Shown here: in pieces, positions 17,274 through 24,642 of the stretch
Layout of the letters: the number at the start of each line of letters is the position of its first letter
Position numbering within the stretch: position 1 is the stretch's first letter
Origin: an uncultured Clostridia bacterium
Lineage (GTDB): Bacteria; Bacillota; Clostridia; Oscillospirales; CAG-272
Assembly (NCBI GenBank): GCA_947630625.1
Contig: CANRIL010000005.1
Span: forward strand, 70,205 to 111,644
Length of the DNA stretch: 41,440 bases
Direction: 5' to 3'
Program-made: the position numbers and the translations under genes
Notes under the pieces: model-generated
Databases searched by the model: none
What the model saw: the letters and a program-made list of their open reading frames with translations, nothing else
What the model was told of the DNA's origin: nothing

Positions 17274-17460
17274 CTCTGCCCCCGTCCCCGCCGAAGGGCG
17301 AGATCGCGGTGAGCGAGCGAGCCGCCGCCTTTTTTAGTTCAAATTTTATCATCGCAGCGCCCCCGTCCCTGCCGAAGGGCGAAATCACGGCGAACGAACG
17401 CGCCGTCGTCTTTTTTAGTTCAAATTTTATCATCTCTGCTCCCCGTCCTCGCCGAAGATG
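17221..17460 (-). repeat. Three ~80-bp tandem copies spanning the ATPase-permease junction
   Basis: Units begin at about 17221, 17300 and 17381 (periods 79 and 81 bp). Each carries a permease start (ATG at 17273, 17352, 17433) encoding MIKFELKK, and the sequence between copies resembles the last codons of the ATPase gene (TTCGGCGAGGACGGGG). The units differ by scattered substitutions, so the duplication is not brand new. The array is coding at both ends. Confidence 0.9.
17260..17433 (-). CDS. Short reading frame formed by duplicated permease starts
   Basis: The ATG at 17433 overlaps the ATPase stop as ATGA, the normal coupling for the following gene, and has GGGGAG upstream. It reads through the second copy (81 bp on, in frame) but ends at a TGA at 17260 after 57 codons, because the third copy is out of frame by one base. 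The product would be two MIKFELKK-type starts joined by a Gly/Asp-rich linker. It is probably a by-product of the duplication, or it may act as a leader that couples translation to the true permease start at 17273. Confidence 0.4.
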   Translation of the reverse strand: MIKFELKKTTARSFAVISPFGRDGGAAMIKFELKKAAARSLTAISPFGGDGGRDDKI

Positions 17461-18245
17461 GCGAGATAGCAGTCTTCAAGCTCGGGGCGCACCTTCAAAG
17501 CGCCTGGGGCCGGACATTCGTCCGATATCACGCGCACCCCGTCGCCAAAGGCGCGCTGTTTTGCGCCGTCCGGCGCACACGTTCCGCGCGGCAACTCCCA
17601 GCATCTGCCGTCAAAGCTTTCGCGTATCCCGTCCGCGCTTCCCTCGGCGGCGATTTTTCCGCGGCGAAGTAATATGATCTTATCTGCAATATCTTCGACA
17701 TCGGAGACTATGTGTGTCGAGATAAGGATCGCCGCCGAATCGCGCTTTTTCCTTATATAATTTTTGAAAAGTATCCTCTGCATCGGGTCAAGTCCCGCCG
17801 TCGGCTCGTCGAGCACGACAAGCTCCGGCGAGCCTATGAACGCCTGAGCGATCGCGAGGCGCTGCCTTGTCCCGCCCGACAGTGCCCGGACGCGGACGCC
17901 GCTGTATTCGCCGAGCTCAAACGCTCCCGTCACCTCCCGTATCTGCGCCCCGCCGTCTGCGGCTCGGACGAGCTTCGCCGTATAGTCAAGCATTTCGGCG
18001 ACCGTGAAATCGGGATACATCCCCGGATACTGTGGCACAAACCCGATCCTGCGCGTGCCGGTCGATGTGAGCGCGACCGTACCCGAATCAGGCTTCAGAT
18101 TTCCCGTGATGATGTTGAAAAGCGTCGTTTTCCCGCTGCCGTTAGGACCCAGGACCGCATAAACGCCGCGCCCGAACTCATAGCTGAAATCAACGAGCGC
18201 GCGCGTCTTTTTATAGCTTCGACTGATGTTTTCAAGTTTCAGCAT
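17430..18245 (-). CDS. ABC transporter ATP-binding protein
   Basis: The 271-residue ATPase has all family motifs: Walker A GPNGSGKTT (33-41), a Q-loop in FVPQYPGMYPDF, the signature LSGGTRQRL, Walker B LVVLDEPTAGLDP and the switch His in ISTH. The C-terminal extension after residue 215 is typical of ATPases that power ABC-2 export permeases. GGAGGGG lies just before the ATG. Its stop overlaps the first duplicated permease start. It is the only ATPase among two permeases in this region, so it may serve both. Confidence 0.95.
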   Translation of the reverse strand: MLKLENISRSYKKTRALVDFSYEFGRGVYAVLGPNGSGKTTLFNIITGNLKPDSGTVALTSTGTRRIGFVPQYPGMYPDFTVAEMLDYTAKLVRAADGGAQIREVTGAFELGEYSGVRVRALSGGTRQRLAIAQAFIGSPELVVLDEPTAGLDPMQRILFKNYIRKKRDSAAILISTHIVSDVEDIADKIILLRRGKIAAEGSADGIRESFDGRCWELPRGTCAPDGAKQRAFGDGVRVISDECPAPGALKVRPELEDCYLAIFGEDGEQR

Positions 18246-18255
18246 AACCCCTCCG

Positions 18256-19115
18256 TCACCTCTCCGCCATGCGGCAGTCGCCCGTTTTTACGTTTACGAT
18301 GAGAATATGATCCCTCTGCACGCTGATGTTGCCGTGCTCGTCCGCGATTTCATCCGCTTTGTGGTGACAGCGGATGACAGTGTATTCGTCCGTGTGATAG
18401 TCGCAGCCCGGCTCCGCCGACGCGAACCCGGAGGAAAATATCACATCTCCCTCAGTCTTATAAACGCTGCGCTTCTCCCCGTCATACGAAACGAACACAA
18501 GCTCGTTCGCGTCCTCTCTCGCCGCCCCGGCAGTGAAAAGATATCCGCCGAGCGCGGGGAAATGCTGCACGCTGTAACCGTTCGTGAAAAACTCCGCGAT
18601 CTCGCCGCTCTCGCCGTCCGCGCGCAAAAGGCAATAATATTTGCCGCCGTAAGGCTCACCCGTCGCAGGGTCGATCCCCGGATGATCGTATATGATCGAA
18701 ATTTCGTCCCCGTCGACCTTGAACGACCTCTCTGCCTCCGGCCTTTTATCCCTGAGATCCGCGTCTGTTGAAAAGCAGCCGTCCACACCGCCCGACGAAA
18801 AATAAAGGCGGCCGTCCCGAACGTCTTCGAGAACAAGGAAGCTGTCGACCGGCTCCCCGTTCAGCCTTTCGATTATCCCCCCGTCAATGTCATACCGCAT
18901 AACGTTCCACGACCCCGCCTCAAATGTGACGCCGCCTTCGTACCTCGATGATGCTCTCCGTGAAATACACGTGCCCGTACGCCTCGCGCGGGTATCGAAC
19001 CTCTCCGTCCGAGCGATATATAATAGGGCGGAATATCGTCGCGCGCACCGGCTGAGAAGGCGCAGGCGGAAAGGATAAGACAAAGGATAAAAACTACGGC
19101 GGCGGATTTTTTTAT
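18256..19115 (-). pseudogene. Decayed lipoprotein paralogue with frameshifts and an internal deletion
   Basis: Pieces of one lipoprotein lie in three frames. The first piece (from about 19115) has KKSAAVVFILCLILSACAFSAG, a signal peptide with lipobox, but its expected start codon is ATA, 9 nt after AAAGGA. The second piece, near 19025-18945, reads YRSDGEVRYPREAYGHVYFTESIIEV in another frame. The third runs from about 18945 to the stop at 18256 and contains propeller-like blades (DGRLYFSSGG, GGYLFTAGAA). The C-x4-C-x-H-x4-C motif region seen in the three intact paralogues is missing. The third frame is open back to 19083, so automatic annotation may call a 275-residue gene there. GGAGGGG at its end serves the ATPase gene. 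Confidence 0.7.
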
Positions 19116-19129
19116 GTCCGTGTTTCCTT

Positions 19130-20380
19130 TTAATAAAGCTGTATATTGAAGTTTTCGCATGTTTTGACGTTCAAAAGCGTTATGTATCTGTGCGCGTACT
19201 CTGTCACCGGGTCGAGCGGCGGCTCTGTTTTGACCGAAACGTCGGAAATATAATATCCGTATACCATGACCCAGTCGCCGGCATTCGTCTGTTCGGTCGT
19301 CATTATGCCATCGCTCGGCAGCCCGACGAAGTAACCCGCCCCGGCTTTATAAAGCTGCCGCTTTTGTCCGTCATACGAAATGTGCCATATCCCGTCCGTC
19401 GGCAGCTCGCGCCCGGCGATATAATTATCGTACAGGTCGACGACGTTCAGTGATGTCTTATAAAGGAATCCGTCGCCCGACGGGGACGCCGAGAAAATGA
19501 GATTTTCGCCCGACATAACTGTTTCGCGCCCGCCCGTTTCCCCGTTTACGCGGTAAAGCTCGCTTTCGTTTTTCGACCAGTCCGTCTCGTATCTGTATCT
19601 GTACCCGTCGAATGTAGGATACGGGTCGATGTCGCACGCCTCCCTGTCGGTGAAGTCCGGCAGCGTCGAAAACTCTTCATCTCCGCTCCACAATAGCCGC
19701 CCGCTGTCTGTGTCTGCGCCGACGAGCATGATATCGGGCTGTTCCCACGTCTGCTCCGTCAGCTTTCGCGTCTCGCCCGTAAAAGGGTCGAACCTATAGA
19801 GGCTGTATGTGTAGTGCCACGCCGTCCCGTCGTCGTCAAGCGTCTCTTCCAAAAGCTCGGACGCGAGAAAATAGAGATATCCGAACGCCTCGGACACGTT
19901 CCATATCTCGCCGTTCGCGCGCATGACATCAAATTCGCCGAAGTCCTCGACCGTATAGCCGTTTTCGTATACGATCGTTACCACGCCCGAAATAAGGTCG
20001 TACATATAAAGGTTGCAGTCGGGATCATAGTCGATATAGTCCTCCCCGTCGCGCTTCCCCGTGCGCGCGGCGCCGGTAAAATAGAGGCGCTGCCTGTCGT
20101 GAGAGACGACAAGGTTGTATTTATGGAACACCGGGCACTCCGGCGCGTCATGCGTGCAGACGGGATCGGGGCAGACGACGGAGACACGCCTTCCCGCGAT
20201 GTCGGCGCGCTTTATAAGATGGCCGTCCTCAAAATATATAAATCCGTCGTCGACCATCGTCCCGTAAGCCGCCGGGTCGTGAGCGTCGAATTTGTCGCCC
20301 GTACTGCAGGATGACAAGATCGGGAACGCAAAAATAAGTGTGAGCGCAAACGCGATTTTTAAAATGATCCTCTGCTTCAT
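19130..20380 (-). CDS. Beta-propeller-like lipoprotein with a C-x4-C-x-H-x4-C motif
   Basis: The 416-residue product has a signal peptide with lipobox LSSC (Cys25). The mature part has propeller-like repeats (DGFIYFEDGH, FGYLYFLAS, HISYDGQKRQLYK), and C70, C75, H77 and C82 form the shared motif in the setting VCPDPVCTHDAPEC. AAGGAGC lies 6 nt before the ATG. It heads a minus-strand group with the decayed paralogue, the ATPase and the 616-residue permease, so it is probably an outside accessory of that transporter. No function is assigned. Confidence 0.72.
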   Translation of the reverse strand: MKQRIILKIAFALTLIFAFPILSSCSTGDKFDAHDPAAYGTMVDDGFIYFEDGHLIKRADIAGRRVSVVCPDPVCTHDAPECPVFHKYNLVVSHDRQRLYFTGAARTGKRDGEDYIDYDPDCNLYMYDLISGVVTIVYENGYTVEDFGEFDVMRANGEIWNVSEAFGYLYFLASELLEETLDDDGTAWHYTYSLYRFDPFTGETRKLTEQTWEQPDIMLVGADTDSGRLLWSGDEEFSTLPDFTDREACDIDPYPTFDGYRYRYETDWSKNESELYRVNGETGGRETVMSGENLIFSASPSGDGFLYKTSLNVVDLYDNYIAGRELPTDGIWHISYDGQKRQLYKAGAGYFVGLPSDGIMTTEQTNAGDWVMVYGYYISDVSVKTEPPLDPVTEYAHRYITLLNVKTCENFNIQLY

Positions 20381-20811
20381 GCCTCAGCTCCTTTTTTATC
20401 TGTCTTTTTTGCTGATATAGACGAAATCCCGCGCCATATGTTACATGGCAAATAAAAAATTCTGCAAAACGCCGTTATAGCGCATCCCCGCGCCGCGTAA
20501 AAAACGCCCTCTCCCGTCCGCTTTTGAATTTCTCCGCCGCACTAATCATCGTGTCCGCCCCCATAACCTCAAAGAAAAATCGCCCCGAAAGCAAAAATCC
20601 GGGACGATTTCATAATGCCAAAAATACATTGCTTTTTTGACAGTTTCGGCGTACAATTAAAGATAGAACGGAAGGGAATGGCATTGGCACGAGGTTTTAC
20701 CCGGATGACAAATGCCGGGGACGCCGATTTCTTTAACGCCGATTCAGGGTGAGGATGAGGCGCGGCAGAATATGAACGAAAACAGGGCTATAAGCAAACG
20801 GGAAGTTAAAA
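20381..20811. other. Intergenic region between divergent genes
   Basis: This 431-bp stretch has no convincing gene. It contains an imperfect inverted repeat GCCAT / ATGGC at 20433-20449, a possible minus-strand terminator at 20571-20610, a TTGACA box at 20637 whose -10 partner (AAGATA, 17 bp on) is weak, and a 24-codon frame at 20678-20752 with AAGGGA very close to its ATG. The promoter of the 20812 gene is probably here but cannot be fixed. Confidence 0.5.
20571..20610 (-). terminator. Possible minus-strand terminator
   Basis: AAATCG-C-CCCG (20577-20587) pairs with CGGG-A-CGATTT (20600-20610) with one mismatch, and on the minus strand the stem is followed by TTTCTTT. No minus-strand gene lies just upstream, so its job is unclear. 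It may insulate the lipoprotein unit or mark a lost gene. Confidence 0.35.
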
Positions 20812-21480
20812 ATGGTAGTGACAAATGACATGCTTTTAAAGTTCTATTCCGATATCGGGATCTATGAAGACAGCTGGAATATAACATGGACGTATTTTGA
20901 GCATTTAAAGAAAACCGATAGGTTGAGGCGCGGAAACGGAGATTATATTGACGTGGCGGCAACGTTTCTTTCCGAAGGTAAAGAAGGTAAATTCAAAGAA
21001 TTTTATGAATGGTTTATTAAACAGAAACCGGGCAAAATGCTGTCGCTGAAATACCTGCCGAAAAGCGATGAGCTGAAAATGCTGACTATCGCGCCCGCAA
21101 ATGCGGCAGAGGCCGCTTTATTGGAAAAGTGGCATCTGCTTGTCTCATTTTACGCAATGGAAGAATACTGGGGAGCGGAAAAGATCGAGGACTTCAGACC
21201 GAAGTGGTTAACGGACAAAATATATGAAGATGCAAGGCACCGATCCGGAATTTTGAACAGAACCGGCTGCCGGGAACTGCTTTTATGGATGTATGAGGCG
21301 GCGGTCGTGAAAACGGGATCAAACGATCTTTATCTCGTGCGAGATGAGATAGAGAAAGGCACTATTGACAGCGATAATATATGGAAGGAAGTGTCCGGCG
21401 GCAGACCAAGTTGTTTACGTGAAAAAATCTATGGGCTTATTGAAAAATACTATGAATCCCATCATGATCAAAAGGAGTGA
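20812..21480 (+). CDS. Hypothetical protein, mostly helical
   Basis: The family of this 222-residue soluble protein was not recognised. It is rich in charged and aromatic residues (FYEWFIKQK, EKWHLLVSFYAMEEYWG, RELLLWMYEAAVVK) and appears largely alpha-helical, with no signal peptide or membrane segment. The start is uncertain: the ATG at 20812 has only the weak site GGGAAG about 8 nt upstream. Base composition is more AT-rich than that of the neighbouring transporter genes, which may indicate separate origin. It is followed after 8 bp by another small gene on the same strand, and a strong terminator closes the pair. Confidence 0.6.
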   Translation: MVVTNDMLLKFYSDIGIYEDSWNITWTYFEHLKKTDRLRRGNGDYIDVAATFLSEGKEGKFKEFYEWFIKQKPGKMLSLKYLPKSDELKMLTIAPANAAEAALLEKWHLLVSFYAMEEYWGAEKIEDFRPKWLTDKIYEDARHRSGILNRTGCRELLLWMYEAAVVKTGSNDLYLVRDEIEKGTIDSDNIWKEVSGGRPSCLREKIYGLIEKYYESHHDQKE

Positions 21481-21488
21481 GAATTAAG

Positions 21489-21731
21489 ATGAAATACATT
21501 GTACTGTGGCTGGCGGGGCGCGAGATCGGGCGCGCCTATCCCGACCGCTTCGTTGACATGCTGCCGGAAAATCCCTTCGGCGTGAGCGCCAAGAAATTTT
21601 ACGACGACAGCTTTTACTCGATCGCGAACAGCAGCACGTTTGAAGAGCGCTTCCAGCGCGTCACGGAGGGGAACTACATGTGCTTCTCCAAGCCCGCGCT
21701 GAGGCTGTACGCGTTTGAAACTGGCGACTGA
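21489..21731 (+). CDS. Small hypothetical protein
   Basis: This 80-residue protein (MKYIVLWLAGREIGRAYPDR...) was not recognised. AAGGAG lies 11 nt before the ATG at 21489; the upstream GTG at 21477 overlaps that site and is unlikely. It is co-transcribed with the 222-residue protein at 20812. There is no signal peptide. The pair could be partners, for example effector and cognate binder, but nothing in the sequence proves this. Confidence 0.55.
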   Translation: MKYIVLWLAGREIGRAYPDRFVDMLPENPFGVSAKKFYDDSFYSIANSSTFEERFQRVTEGNYMCFSKPALRLYAFETGD

Positions 21732-21786
21732 AATAATTCACTAAAGCGGCATTGAACATAGCACCCGTCAAACGAAATATTAAGTT

Positions 21787-21825
21787 TTACCCCCTGCAAG
21801 GCAAAGCCTTGCAGGGGGTAATTTT
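21787..21825 (+). terminator. Strong Rho-independent terminator
   Basis: A perfect 16-bp stem, TTACCCCCTGCAAGGC (21787-21802) with its complement (21806-21821), encloses the loop AAA and is followed by TTTT on the plus strand. It ends the 20812-21731 unit. It also lies 20 bp after the kinase stop on the other strand and could act both ways. Confidence 0.85.
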
Positions 21826-21844
21826 CATATGAGCGCCGGGCACG

Positions 21845-23869
21845 TCAGAACGCAGATATCTCAACGTCCGTGCCGTCCAGCACCTCTTTAATTTGGTCAT
21901 ACTGTTCCACAGCACAGATAACCTTTTTCAGCGCCGGCATCCGCCGCAGCGGCTCCCAATCATCGACATATACGCCGCGTATCGAGAGCTCCTCGAGCGC
22001 GGAAAACTTCGTCAGCGGCTCAAGATCGACCGTCAGCAGCTCAAGGCTGAAATTGTCGAACGTGCGCACTTCGAGATGCCTGAGCGTGTCGAACTGCGAA
22101 AGCCCGTCAAACGACTCAAGTCCGGGCGTATCGACGTAAAGCAGCTCAAGCCTGTCGAGCTCGTCAAGCTGTCCGTAGTCCGTAAAGCCCTCAACCTGCC
22201 ACATATAAAGATACCTCAGCTGCGACAGACGCCGCACGACCGAAAACTGCTCCGGCGAGATCAGGCTGACTATAAACGTGTTGAGCGTGTCGATCGACTC
22301 AAGCGGGGAAAGGTCAAGGGAGGCGGGACATTCATAAAGATTTATACGATATAGCGTATCCGAATCCGCAAGCGGACTTAGATCCGCTGCCTCCGTCGCG
22401 CCGATGTCAAGGGCGGCGAGCTTCATCCCGGCGAGCGGCGACAGATCGCTCACCGGATTGTCGCTTATCACGAGGTTAAAAAGGCTGTCCATTCCCGCGA
22501 GGGGCGACAGATCGCTTATATTGTTGCCGTGGAGCGCCAACCGTTCGAGCCTGCTTCCGCGGAGCGGCGACAGGTCGCTTATCTGCTCGTCGCACACCGC
22601 GAGCGTTTTCAGATTCGGCATGAACGCGATATCCTCAAGCGTGTCGATAGTCCCGTTTTCCTCAATATGGTCGGAACCGATCGTGATCGCCTCGCCGTGC
22701 GTCATCATATCGTCCCAATTTTCAAAAGACTTCCCGCCGCACAAAAGCAGCGTTTCAACGCGTTCGAGGTCCCCGTACGTGACGTTTCCCTGCTGAAGCC
22801 CCAGTATGCGGCACACCTCCGCCTCTATCGCTGAGCTTGAAAACGTATACGTCGCCGCCGCGTCCGGGATGTCGCGGCTGCCGCCGATCTCGGCGTCCGT
22901 TTCATCAGTCGTAGCGGCGTCGGTTTCAACGTCGGTTGCCGCGTCGGTTGCCGCGTACGTTTCGCCGTCCGATAGGGCGGCTGTACTTTCACTTTCGCCT
23001 GTCTGAACGAAAAACGTCCTTGCCGCTTGCGCGCAGACAGCCGCGGCGGCGACGGCGACAATAACCGCGGCTGCGATGGCAGCCGCGCGCAAAAGCACGC
23101 GCCGCCGCTTATACGTCAGCGATTTAAGATCATGTTCAAGCGCCTCGACGCTGCTGTATCTGTCGTCGGGGTCAAATCTGGTGCATTTGTCGATTATGGC
23201 AGCGACCGCGCCCTTTCCCGCGCCGCGGCCGAGCTCGGACTCCCCCGTCAGAAGCTCGTGCATCAGCACTCCCATCGAATAAATGTCGGAGCGCGTGTCC
23301 GTCTGCCTGTATCCGTACTGCTCCGGCGGCGAATACAGCGGCGTTCCGAGCACGTGAGTGTCCTGATGGATTTCGGGGTCAAACCGCCTTGCTATGCCGA
23401 AATCTATCAGGTATATCCCGCCATCGTCTGTGCGGACGATGTTTTCCGCCTTGATATCGCGGTGAATGACGGGCGGCGACTGATTGTGAAGCCGCTTCAC
23501 TATCGCAGAGACGGAGAGCATTATTCCGACGACCTCATCCGTCGGCAGCGCTCCGCGCTTCTGCATATAGTCGAGCAGCGTCTGTCCGGCGATGTATTCC
23601 CGCAAAAGATATGAAGCGCCGTCATATTTGAAAAAGTCAACGGCCTCCGGCATCCCCTCTCCCCGGAGCTGCGTCAGAAACTCATATTCAAGGGATAAGT
23701 CCTCAACGTTATCCCCGGAGCGCTTGAGGACGAATAAAGCTCCGCCGCCGTTTCTGCGGAGCAGAAACGTCTGCCTGTCCGCGCTGCTTTTGAGATTTGC
23801 GATCACCTCATACTTGTCCGAAAGGCAGGGCGGGAGAATACCCGCAAATTCCGGCCCGAAGCTGCTCAC
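21845..23869 (-). CDS. Transmembrane Ser/Thr protein kinase with leucine-rich repeats
   Basis: The 674-residue protein has an N-terminal Hanks-type kinase domain: Lys49 in LFVLKRS, HRDIKAEN (136-143), DFG (156-158) and the activation end SPPEQY. The Gly-rich loop is poorly conserved (NLKSSADRQT). A single membrane segment lies at about 259-281, followed by a Thr/Asp/Glu-rich linker (290-340). From about 390 to 650 come leucine-rich repeats of the type ISDLSPLAGM-xx-L, probably a ligand or protein contact surface outside the cell. It overlaps the upstream regulator gene as ATGA, forming a two-gene operon. It lies divergent to the FHA/PP2C operon, so it is probably part of that signalling set. 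Confidence 0.92.
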   Translation of the reverse strand: MSSFGPEFAGILPPCLSDKYEVIANLKSSADRQTFLLRRNGGGALFVLKRSGDNVEDLSLEYEFLTQLRGEGMPEAVDFFKYDGASYLLREYIAGQTLLDYMQKRGALPTDEVVGIMLSVSAIVKRLHNQSPPVIHRDIKAENIVRTDDGGIYLIDFGIARRFDPEIHQDTHVLGTPLYSPPEQYGYRQTDTRSDIYSMGVLMHELLTGESELGRGAGKGAVAAIIDKCTRFDPDDRYSSVEALEHDLKSLTYKRRRVLLRAAAIAAAVIVAVAAAAVCAQAARTFFVQTGESESTAALSDGETYAATDAATDVETDAATTDETDAEIGGSRDIPDAAATYTFSSSAIEAEVCRILGLQQGNVTYGDLERVETLLLCGGKSFENWDDMMTHGEAITIGSDHIEENGTIDTLEDIAFMPNLKTLAVCDEQISDLSPLRGSRLERLALHGNNISDLSPLAGMDSLFNLVISDNPVSDLSPLAGMKLAALDIGATEAADLSPLADSDTLYRINLYECPASLDLSPLESIDTLNTFIVSLISPEQFSVVRRLSQLRYLYMWQVEGFTDYGQLDELDRLELLYVDTPGLESFDGLSQFDTLRHLEVRTFDNFSLELLTVDLEPLTKFSALEELSIRGVYVDDWEPLRRMPALKKVICAVEQYDQIKEVLDGTDVEISAF

Positions 23870-24291
23870 AGCAAAGACTCCTCTCCGAGCGACAGCAGCG
23901 CCTCGTTCGTTTCGGTCAGGTTCATGTGCTTTGAGAGCGCGTAGATTATGACGGCGTCGCGCCTCACTTTCGGATAAAGCGCTCCCCTCTGCGCCGAGCG
24001 GAGCAGATACTGCGCCTCATCGTATGTGAGTCCGAGAACGACCGAAAGCCTGAGCACGATATCGCGCCCGGGCGCGCGCGTGCCCTCGCATATCTGATAT
24101 GTAAACGAGCGCGACAAAAGCGACGCTTCGCTCAGTTCCGGCACCGTCATGCCGCGCTCCTGCAAAAAGTCAAAGATCGCCACGGGAAAAGTTTTCGCCT
24201 TCGGATAATTTGAAAGCTCCTTGACGGCATTCTCCACATTCGGCATTTTCTCTATTATGCGGAGAAGCTCCTGAGTATCGTGACGCGTCAT
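23866..24291 (-). CDS. XRE-like helix-turn-helix protein paired with the kinase
   Basis: The 141-residue protein has a central helix-turn-helix region (about 40-95) in which MTVPELSEASLLSRSFTYQICEG resembles an XRE-type recognition unit, followed by a helical tail. It lies directly upstream of the kinase gene with an ATGA overlap, so the two are translationally coupled. It may bind the palindromes at 24471-24545 and control both divergent operons, or it may be a kinase adaptor or substrate. There is no other candidate regulator in the island. The ribosome binding site is GGAGG a few bases before the ATG. Confidence 0.75.
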   Translation of the reverse strand: MTRHDTQELLRIIEKMPNVENAVKELSNYPKAKTFPVAIFDFLQERGMTVPELSEASLLSRSFTYQICEGTRAPGRDIVLRLSVVLGLTYDEAQYLLRSAQRGALYPKVRRDAVIIYALSKHMNLTETNEALLSLGEESLL

Positions 24292-24372
24292 TCAAACCTC
24301 CATTCCGCCGCGCAGCGGCACGGCTGATCGATGAAATTCCGTGATCCTGCGATCCCGGATAAATATAAATAA

Positions 24373-24401
24373 AATATATCACAAATTCGTCGTGATGTAA
24401 A
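24373..24401 (-). promoter_or_regulatory. Promoter of the regulator-kinase operon
   Basis: Minus-strand TTTACA (24401-24396) and TATATT (24378-24373) are 17 bp apart with TGA before the -10 box. The transcript would start near 24366, about 75 nt before the regulator ATG. Confidence 0.65.
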
Positions 24402-24470
24402 CCGCCGAATTAAGGCCGGTTTAGGAAAATGATCCTATTATAAAGTATACCCGATCAGGCGACATCGTTG

Positions 24471-24487
24471 GTATGCAAGCTGCATAC
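24471..24487. promoter_or_regulatory. Operator-like palindrome, site 1
   Basis: GTATGCAAGCTGCATAC is a palindrome with 7-bp arms around a 3-bp centre. It is flanked by TTG and TTT, which extend a 24-bp inverted repeat with site 2 (21 of 24 matches). It lies between the two divergent promoters. Confidence 0.6.
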
Positions 24488-24528
24488 TTTTCAGAAGAAG
24501 TTCATGTTTTCGCAAAAAACCGACAAAA

Positions 24529-24545
24529 GTACGCATCCTGCATAC
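24529..24545. promoter_or_regulatory. Operator-like palindrome, site 2
   Basis: GTACGCATCCTGCATAC is a second copy of the palindrome with one imperfect pair. Its centre is 58 bp from site 1. It touches the expected -35 position of the plus-strand promoter, as a repressor or activator site would. Confidence 0.6.
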
Positions 24546-24563
24546 CAAACAAAAATCGACAAT

Positions 24564-24572
24564 TGATATAAT
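24564..24572 (+). promoter_or_regulatory. Extended -10 promoter of the FHA/PP2C/kinase operon
   Basis: TGA-TATAAT at 24564-24572 is an extended -10 element. No good -35 box lies 17 bp upstream; operator-like site 2 lies there instead, which suggests regulated use. The transcript would start near 24579, about 64 nt before the first gene. Confidence 0.6.
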
Positions 24573-24642
24573 AATCTTAACTGTATAAATGTCCGTTTTC
24601 GACAAACGCGGAGCGGACAAAGCGATAAAGGAGTATACGAAT

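Noticed and set aside
17221-17460. Tandem units considered as a CRISPR array
   Set aside because: The whole ~80-bp unit is repeated, including the part that would be spacer, and it encodes the permease start.
20689-20701. 13-bp identity ACGAGGTTTTACC shared with 34957-34969, both encoding RGFT in short frames
   Set aside because: Several 13-mers are expected to recur by chance in 41 kb; flanks do not match.
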